A DNA stretch of 11,457 nucleotides from an uncultured Clostridia bacterium. GTDB lineage: Bacteria > Bacillota > Clostridia > Lachnospirales > Lachnospiraceae. The notes below the pieces were generated by a model that saw only the letters and a program-made list of their open reading frames with translations, ran no database searches and was not told the DNA's origin. Numbering within the stretch: position 1 is the first letter of the stretch; the number at the start of each line of letters is the position of its first letter. A program made the position numbers and the translations under genes. Of this stretch, positions 7,011-11,457 are shown piece by piece. The stretch is from the NCBI GenBank assembly GCA_947304065.1, contig CAMZAI010000084.1:1-11457 (forward strand), read 5' to 3'.

Positions 7011-7554
7011 GATCACGGTGTTCAGATTCATACTGATACCGATATTCACTGTGGTTTTCCTTCTGGAGTCCGCATTTCCGGACCATAAGCTGCTGATAGA
7101 CTACATCGCGGTGGTTATCTTCGCGATCGCGGCGATCTCGGACTTTTTCGACGGATATCTGGCAAGGAAGAATCATCAGATCACCGATTTCGGAAAGCTT
7201 ATGGATCCGCTCGCGGACAAGATGCTCGTATGCACGGCGCTTATCTGTTTTGTACAGCTCCGTGAGAATTTCCCCTGCTGGTGCGCGGTCGTTGTTGTGG
7301 CAAGAGAGTTCATTATCAGCGGCTTCAGACAGCTTGCGGCCGAGAAGAAGACGATCATCATGGCGAGCATCTGGGGCAAGGCAAAGACCTTTGTTTCGCT
7401 GATCATGTGCATTCTCTTCATCATCGACTGGGAGTACGGCTGGTTTACACTTACCGAGACCGTATTCATGTATGTTTCGACAGCCCTTACCGTTATTTCG
7501 CTGGCAGATTATCTGAAAAAGAACTGGCAGGTAATGAGGGACTGCACAAAGTAA
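6994..7554 (+). CDS. pgsA: CDP-diacylglycerol-glycerol-3-phosphate 3-phosphatidyltransferase
   Basis: PgsA makes phosphatidylglycerophosphate from CDP-diacylglycerol and glycerol-3-phosphate, the committed step to phosphatidylglycerol and cardiolipin in the cytoplasmic membrane. The 186-residue protein has several membrane segments and a complete CDP-alcohol phosphotransferase motif, D-x2-D-G-x2-A-R-x8-G-x3-D-x3-D, at residues 50-75 (D50, D53, G54, A57, R58, G67, D71, D75), the metal and substrate site. The N-terminal PNKITVFRFILIP is also typical of PgsA. GGAGG at 6983-6987 sits six bases before the start, inside rimO. The rimO-pgsA pairing is common in Clostridia. Other CDP-alcohol transferases share the motif, but length and context favour PgsA. 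Confidence 0.93.
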   Translation: MTTPNKITVFRFILIPIFTVVFLLESAFPDHKLLIDYIAVVIFAIAAISDFFDGYLARKNHQITDFGKLMDPLADKMLVCTALICFVQLRENFPCWCAVVVVAREFIISGFRQLAAEKKTIIMASIWGKAKTFVSLIMCILFIIDWEYGWFTLTETVFMYVSTALTVISLADYLKKNWQVMRDCTK

Positions 7555-7676
7555 ATTACATCGAATTGTCATTGTTTTAACATAGTTGTGACACTTTACG
7601 CATCTAAATTTGACAGTGGGACATTGTCTAAAAAGGCTGATACTGATGCCGAAAGAACGGAGGTGCGTGAAGCGAG
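7555..7676 (+). other. Intergenic leader with dyad, upstream of lipoprotein gene
   Basis: This 122-bp gap is AT-richer than its flanks and probably holds the lipoprotein gene's promoter. A perfect -35 TTGACA stands at 7610-7615, but no good -10 follows at 16-18 bp. A 9-bp odd palindrome GACATTGTC (7620-7628) and further TTGTGACA/TTGTCA-like words nearby could be an operator. GGAGGT (7659-7664) is the ribosome-binding site, 12 bases before the ATG. No terminator for pgsA is visible. Confidence 0.35.
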
Positions 7677-8228
7677 ATGATCAAAAGATCGATATTGTTA
7701 TGCTTAATGATCGTGTTTGCGGTCACACTTTGCGCATGCCATAAGGAGAATCCCGATCCATCCGGTCAGGACCCCGTATCTTCGCCCAGTCCGACATCAA
7801 CAGACAGGGTGACGATAGAGCCCGTGATCTCAGGCGGCGGCATTAACCTGGTAGCGAAGCTGATCTATACGGTTGACGCTTCTACGGCAAAGGTTGTGAG
7901 ATCCACGGTCATGGTAAGAGACGATACCGACATCACGCCTTCGCTGGTCATCGACTGCATAGTAGAGTCGCTGAAGGACGAGTCGCTGAACCTTTCGTTT
8001 GACGCGATCGATTATTCCGACGGTGTATGTGTGGTGGATTTCGACGATTCGATATATACAATTGCCGGGAAGAGCGCTGACCTCGAGGATGCGATCCTTG
8101 ACTGCATCGCGCAGAGCGTTCTGGACAATGTGGACGGCTGCATGAAGATCATCTACAGGATCCACAACGAAGCGTACACTACCGTGAACAGGCATTTCGC
8201 GTATGATTTTGTGTACATGGATGACTAA
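7677..8228 (+). CDS. Lipoprotein with GerMN-like domain
   Basis: The 183-residue product has a type II signal peptide: basic MIKRS, a hydrophobic core, and the lipobox L18-C19-A20-C21, with C21 the predicted lipidated residue. A Ser/Pro/Asp-rich spacer (about 22-45) follows, then a domain with the layout of GerMN proteins: a paired strand section (LVAKLIYTVDAST), a helix (ITPSLVIDCIVESLKD), a characteristic GVCVVDFDDSI strand, another helix (DLEDAILDCIAQSV), and a final strand pair. GerMN domains occur in spore germination protein GerM and in envelope lipoproteins such as LpqB; the molecular function is not established. The gene is closed off by a strong terminator and may be a single-gene unit. 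The lipoprotein call is firm; the domain call is by pattern only. Confidence 0.8.
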   Translation: MIKRSILLCLMIVFAVTLCACHKENPDPSGQDPVSSPSPTSTDRVTIEPVISGGGINLVAKLIYTVDASTAKVVRSTVMVRDDTDITPSLVIDCIVESLKDESLNLSFDAIDYSDGVCVVDFDDSIYTIAGKSADLEDAILDCIAQSVLDNVDGCMKIIYRIHNEAYTTVNRHFAYDFVYMDD

Positions 8229-8243
8229 TATATATTAACCGAT

Positions 8244-8272
8244 AAAAGCCCGAGTTTATCCCGGGCTTTTTC
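8244..8272 (+). terminator. Strong intrinsic terminator after lipoprotein gene
   Basis: AAAAGCCCG (8244-8252) pairs perfectly with CGGGCTTTT (8262-8270) around a 9-nt loop, and the U-tract TTTTT runs to 8271. It ends 19 bases before the next start codon, leaving no space for a downstream promoter. Confidence 0.9.
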
Positions 8273-8290
8273 TGAGTAAAGGAAGCAGGT

Positions 8291-9535
8291 ATGGGCAGAC
8301 TTATAGTAATCGGCGGCGGTGCCGCAGGAATGATGGCCGCGGCGGTCGCGGGAGCGGGCGGAATAGAGACCGTGCTTATCGAGAAGAATGAGAAGCTCGG
8401 CAAGAAGGTCTATATCACCGGCAAAGGACGCTGCAATCTTACAAACGACTGTGATGTGCGCGATTTCTTAAAGAACGTCGTATCGAATGAAAAGTTTCTC
8501 TACAGCGCGCTGTACGGCTTTTCGCCCCAGGCGACGATCGATTATTTCGAGTCGATAGGACTTAAGACAAAGATAGAGCGCGGCAACAGGGTATTCCCTG
8601 TCAGCGATCATTCGTCGGATGTGAACAAATATCTTGAGAAAACGATCAGATGGGCCGGCGTTAAGATCATGCTGAACACCGCGGTAAAAGAGATCGTTGT
8701 CGAAGACGGCGCCGTGAAAGGCGTGAAGCTTGCGAACGGTGAGTTCCTTCAGGGAGACGCCTGTTTTGTCGCGACCGGAGGCCTCAGCTATCCTTCAACC
8801 GGTTCGGACGGCGACGGCTACAGATTTGCGAAGGAACACGGACATAAGGTTACGAGGCTCCTGCCTTCGCTGGTCTCGGTAAAGGTCAAAGAAGAGTGGG
8901 TAAAGCAGGTTGAAGGACTCTCACTGAAGAATGTTGTGCTGAGCGCGTATTCGAACGGCAAATGCCTCTACAGCGATCTCGGAGAGATGCTGTTTACGCA
9001 TAACGGCATCAGCGGTCCGCTTGTGCTTACGCTTTCCTCGATGCTGGCAGATACAATATCTTCCGGGAATAAGGTCGAGCTTCAGATCGATCTGAAGCCC
9101 GGACTCGATCCCGCTCAGCTCGACGAGAGGCTGCTCAAGGACTTTAACGAAAATATAAACAAGCAGTTCGCGAATTCGCTCGGAAAGCTTCTGCCTTCAT
9201 CGGTGATACCCGTAATAGTCTCGCTTTCGGGCATTCCCGCGGATAAACAGGTTAATCTGATCACTAAGGAAGAACGCGCGGCGTTCGCAGCATTGATCAA
9301 GGCATTGCCGCTTAATGTGCTGAGACTCGGCGGCTATGATGAAGCCGTGGTTACAAAGGGCGGAGTGGACGTAAAGCAGATCAATCCTTCGACGATGGAA
9401 TCGAAGCTGGTAAGCGGACTCTACTTTATCGGCGAAGTGCTCGATGTCGACGCGTTTACCGGAGGCTTTAACCTCCAGATCGCATGGTCGACCGCGCATG
9501 CGGCGGCTGAGGCCGTTATCGAGGCTTTGAGCTGA
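8291..9535 (+). CDS. HI0933/BaiN-family FAD-dependent oxidoreductase
   Basis: This is a flavoprotein of the HI0933 family, annotated variously as aminoacetone oxidase family, BaiN-like or NAD(P)/FAD-dependent oxidoreductase; the natural substrate is generally unknown. The 414-residue protein starts with the FAD-binding Rossmann motif GGGAAG (residues 8-13), with E31 at the end of the second strand as ribose ligand. The family block GKKVYITGKGRCNLTN (37-52) and the C-terminal LYFIGEVLDVDAFTGGFNLQ, which closes the FAD site, are both intact. AAAGGAA about six bases before the ATG is the ribosome-binding site. The gene often precedes cmk and ispH/rpsA in Clostridia. It has no room for its own promoter after the upstream terminator, so it needs readthrough or a promoter overlapping the preceding gene's end. 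Family sure, reaction not. Confidence 0.92.
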   Translation: MGRLIVIGGGAAGMMAAAVAGAGGIETVLIEKNEKLGKKVYITGKGRCNLTNDCDVRDFLKNVVSNEKFLYSALYGFSPQATIDYFESIGLKTKIERGNRVFPVSDHSSDVNKYLEKTIRWAGVKIMLNTAVKEIVVEDGAVKGVKLANGEFLQGDACFVATGGLSYPSTGSDGDGYRFAKEHGHKVTRLLPSLVSVKVKEEWVKQVEGLSLKNVVLSAYSNGKCLYSDLGEMLFTHNGISGPLVLTLSSMLADTISSGNKVELQIDLKPGLDPAQLDERLLKDFNENINKQFANSLGKLLPSSVIPVIVSLSGIPADKQVNLITKEERAAFAALIKALPLNVLRLGGYDEAVVTKGGVDVKQINPSTMESKLVSGLYFIGEVLDVDAFTGGFNLQIAWSTAHAAAEAVIEALS

Positions 9536-9538
9536 CGC

Positions 9539-9567
9539 TTTACGTTCGGAGCTTTTTGGGATATACT
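9539..9567 (+). promoter_or_regulatory. Putative sigma-A promoter for cmk
   Basis: TTTACG (9539-9544, 4 of 6) and TATACT (9562-9567, 5 of 6) are spaced by 17 bp in the 62-bp gap after the flavoprotein gene. Transcription from it would start near 9574, just before the cmk ribosome-binding site, giving cmk-ispH/rpsA a start separate from the upstream gene. Confidence 0.5.
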
Positions 9568-9597
9568 GATTCAAAACCGAACAGGAGAGGTAAAGAA

Positions 9598-10263
9598 ATG
9601 AAGTACAATATCGCAATCGACGGACCCGCCGGAGCGGGCAAGAGCACGATCGCAAAGAAGCTCGCAGAGAAACTCGGATTTGTTTATATCGATACCGGAG
9701 CCATGTACAGGGCGATGGCATATTACTACATGAACAAAGGCATTGACATCGACGATAAAGAAGCCGTGATCGCCGAGTTTGACAATATTAACATCGAGCT
9801 TAAGTACATCGACGGCGTACAGCATATCTACCTGAACAAAGAGGATGTTTCGTCGCTTATCCGGACCGCGGAGGTCGGAGAGAATGCATCGAAGGTTTCT
9901 GCTATCGCCGAAGTCAGAAAGAAGCTCGTTGCGCTCCAGCAGGAGATCGCAAGATCGATAAATGTCGTTATGGACGGCAGGGATATCGCATCCGTTGTGC
10001 TTCCCGACGCGGATCTTAAGATCTATCTGACAGCGAGCGTTGAGGTGCGCGCGCAGCGCAGATACAAAGAACGCATTGAGAAGGGTGAAGACGCCGATCT
10101 CGCCGCTATCGAGGAAGAGATCAGGCAGCGCGATTACCGTGACATGCACAGGGACGCTTCGCCGCTCGTATGCGTACCCGAGGCCGTTGTGGTAGATACT
10201 TCGTATATGAGCATCGACGAGGTGCTCGAGCATATCATCTCACTGACAGAATTTACAGAGTGA
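9598..10263 (+). CDS. cmk: Cytidylate kinase
   Basis: Cmk phosphorylates CMP and dCMP with ATP to give CDP and dCDP, in the cytoplasm. The 221-residue protein has the P-loop GPAGAGKST (residues 9-17), the nucleotide-binding DTGAMYRA (32-39), and the MDGRDIASVVLPDADLKIYL segment with the conserved D-G-R-D, then an Arg-rich lid region (RAQRRYKER). Length matches the family. The frame is open to a TTG at 9556, but ATG 9598 has AGGAG at a ten-base spacing and starts exactly with the family N-terminus (MKYNIAIDGPAGAGKS), so it is preferred. The stop lies 19 bases before ispH/rpsA; cmk next to rpsA or the ispH/rpsA fusion is a widely conserved arrangement. Confidence 0.97.
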   Translation: MKYNIAIDGPAGAGKSTIAKKLAEKLGFVYIDTGAMYRAMAYYYMNKGIDIDDKEAVIAEFDNINIELKYIDGVQHIYLNKEDVSSLIRTAEVGENASKVSAIAEVRKKLVALQQEIARSINVVMDGRDIASVVLPDADLKIYLTASVEVRAQRRYKERIEKGEDADLAAIEEEIRQRDYRDMHRDASPLVCVPEAVVVDTSYMSIDEVLEHIISLTEFTE

Positions 10264-10282
10264 TAAAAAAGGAGGCCTATTT

Positions 10283-11457
10283 ATGCAGGTCCGCGTGGCC
10301 GAATCCGCCGGCTTCTGTTTCGGAGTACAGCACGCCGTTGACAAGGTTTACGAAGAATTGAATAAAGGCCGCAGCGTTTATACATTCGGACCGATCATGC
10401 ATAACGAGACCGTCGTTGCCGAGCTTGAGGCCAAAGGCGTGAAAGTGATCGACAGCGTTGAGAAAGCCGAACGGCTGAAAGGCGTTTCGATAATCATCAG
10501 ATCTCACGGAGTACCGAGGGACATATTTGAGAAACTCGACAGACGCGACGCGGATGGGAATCCCATAAATCATGTGATCGATGCCACCTGCGCATTTGTA
10601 AAAAAGATACACAGGACCGTCGAGGAGTATTCCGCCAAAGGATATCACATCGTGATAGCGGGAGACCCCGAACACCCTGAAGTTAAGGGCATTTGCGGCT
10701 GGTGCAGCGGGCCTTTTACCGTGATAGACTCGGAGGATGATGCACGTTCGCTCACGATTCCTCACGAAAAAGAATTATGTCTAGTTTCACAAACAACATA
10801 TAATTTCAATAAATTTGAAGTATTAGTTGAAATTTTAAAGAAAATAGGATATAGTATAAATGTTGTGAACACGATTTGCAACGCAACCGAGAAAAGACAG
10901 CGTGAAACGCTCGAACTTGCCAGGAGTTCGGACGCCATGATCGTTATCGGGAGCAGGAACAGTTCAAACACGCGCAAGCTGTTCGAGATCTCATCTCGGG
11001 AATGTATTAATACTTACTACATACAGACACATGTTGACCTGGATCTATGTGACTTTACAAATTTCCGTTGTGTAGGTATTACAGCAGGGGCATCCACCCC
11101 GAAACAAATTATCAAGGAGGTTCAAGAGGTAATGTCTGAGGAAAATTTTGAACAAATGCTGGAGGATTCATTAAAAAAGATACACAACGGGGAGGTAGTT
11201 GAAGGCACAGTCATCAGTGTTAAAGAAGATCAGATCGCACTGAACATTGGTTACAAGGCTGACGGTATTATCACACGCAGCGAATACACCAACGATTCGA
11301 CACTTGACCTTCGTACCGTTGTGCATGAGGGCGACACCATGACCGTTAAGATCATCAAGGTCAACGACGGTGAGGGACAGGTTATCTTATCGTACCGCAA
11401 GCTTGCTGCTGAGCGCGGAAGCAAGAGGCTTGAGGAAGCATTCGAGAACAAGGAAGT
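10283..11457 (+). CDS. ispH/rpsA: IspH - ribosomal protein S1 fusion (3' partial)
   Basis: The open frame runs from ATG 10283 to the right edge with no stop (391 full codons). Residues 1 to about 280 are 4-hydroxy-3-methylbut-2-enyl diphosphate reductase, the last enzyme of the MEP isoprenoid route, an iron-sulfur protein. Its three cluster cysteines are C12 (in SAGFCFGV), C103 (DATCAFVKKIH) and C199 (NTICNATEKRQ); H40 in MHNE and the SSNT substrate motif are also present. From M284 an S1 domain begins (GEVVEGTVISVKEDQIALNIGYKADGII), the first OB-fold repeat of S1, which holds mRNA on the 30S subunit; further repeats lie beyond the window. AAGGAGG seven bases before the ATG is a strong ribosome-binding site. 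Such fusions are known in Clostridia. An internal promoter and an internal start may also yield S1 alone. The gene contains a 100-bp AT-rich island. Confidence 0.96.
   Translation, partial: MQVRVAESAGFCFGVQHAVDKVYEELNKGRSVYTFGPIMHNETVVAELEAKGVKVIDSVEKAERLKGVSIIIRSHGVPRDIFEKLDRRDADGNPINHVIDATCAFVKKIHRTVEEYSAKGYHIVIAGDPEHPEVKGICGWCSGPFTVIDSEDDARSLTIPHEKELCLVSQTTYNFNKFEVLVEILKKIGYSINVVNTICNATEKRQRETLELARSSDAMIVIGSRNSSNTRKLFEISSRECINTYYIQTHVDLDLCDFTNFRCVGITAGASTPKQIIKEVQEVMSEENFEQMLEDSLKKIHNGEVVEGTVISVKEDQIALNIGYKADGIITRSEYTNDSTLDLRTVVHEGDTMTVKIIKVNDGEGQVILSYRKLAAERGSKRLEEAFENKE
10771..10870 (+). other. AT-rich island inside ispH
   Basis: Direct counting gives 21 G/C in 100 bases here, against 53 in the preceding 100 and 51 in the following 100. 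Codons shift to TTA, CTA, ATA, CAA, ACA and AAA, rare in the neighbours, yet the frame and conserved residues (SQTTYNFNKFE through the C199 motif) stay intact. The change is therefore mainly in codon choice, not an insertion. Confidence 0.85.
10827..10855 (+). promoter_or_regulatory. Possible internal promoter within ispH, ahead of rpsA
   Basis: TTGAAA (10827-10832, 5 of 6) and TATAGT (10850-10855, 5 of 6) are spaced by 17 bp. Transcription would start near 10862, 270 bases before the internal ATG of the S1 part. It lies in the AT-rich island, where chance matches are more frequent. Confidence 0.45.
11114..11134 (+). promoter_or_regulatory. Possible internal translation start of S1 (SD + ATG 11132)
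   Basis: AAGGAGGT (11114-11121), fully complementary to the 16S rRNA tail, lies ten bases before an in-frame ATG at 11132 (residue 284 of the fusion). That ATG opens MSEENFEQMLEDSLKKI, which resembles the N-terminus of a free S1 protein. The codons also encode a Lys-Glu-Val that is common at the end of IspH, so the match could be coincidental. Confidence 0.45.

Noticed and set aside
9556..9597. Upstream in-frame extension of cmk from TTG 9556
   Set aside because: It would add 14 residues absent from the family and include the ribosome-binding site of ATG 9598 in the coding region.
10771..10870. AT-rich island as an inserted element or frameshift
   Set aside because: The IspH frame and conserved residues continue through it with normal spacing of the cluster cysteines, and no terminal repeats are seen.

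Overview
The window carries one continuous set of plus-strand genes from what looks like an anaerobic low-to-mid-GC Firmicute of class Clostridia, with a Lachnospiraceae-like flavour. The evidence is the fusion of IspH to ribosomal protein S1 at the right end, which is typical of Clostridia; the order BaiN/HI0933 flavoprotein - cmk - ispH/rpsA; the rimO-pgsA pair; strong AGGAGG ribosome-binding sites; and an FtsQ/DivIB-type division protein. No mobile element, CRISPR array, tRNA or rRNA gene was seen.

Layout. (1) 1-3914, division block: the 3' end of a class B penicillin-binding protein, a SEDS glycosyltransferase (ftsW), ftsQ/divIB and ftsZ. (2) 3982-5651: three Mrp-type cation/proton antiporter subunits (E, F, G) in overlapping frames, with a fourth unknown single-pass membrane protein joined by an ATGA overlap. 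(3) 5664-7554: rimO (ribosomal protein S12 methylthiotransferase) overlapping pgsA (phosphatidylglycerophosphate synthase). (4) 7677-8228: a small lipoprotein with a GerMN-like domain, followed by the clearest intrinsic terminator in the window. (5) 8291-11457: a HI0933/BaiN-family flavoprotein, cytidylate kinase, and the ispH/rpsA fusion, which runs off the right edge.

How the genes fit together. PBP, FtsW, FtsQ and FtsZ are parts of the septal cell-wall machine. The Mrp subunits, PgsA and the lipoprotein belong to the membrane and envelope. RimO and S1 act on or in the ribosome, Cmk supplies CDP/dCDP, and IspH supplies isoprenoid precursors, including those for the undecaprenyl carrier of wall synthesis. 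Most of it is ordinary housekeeping content.

No wholly new biological system is evident. The most unusual signals are a sharply bounded 100-bp AT-rich island inside ispH (21% GC by direct count, flanks 53% and 51%) that holds a near-consensus promoter, followed by a strong Shine-Dalgarno and ATG at the IspH/S1 junction; a perfect 10-bp hairpin directly before the ftsZ ribosome-binding site; a near-perfect promoter inside the end of the PBP gene; and an mnhEFG set without its A-D partners but with a translationally coupled unknown membrane protein.
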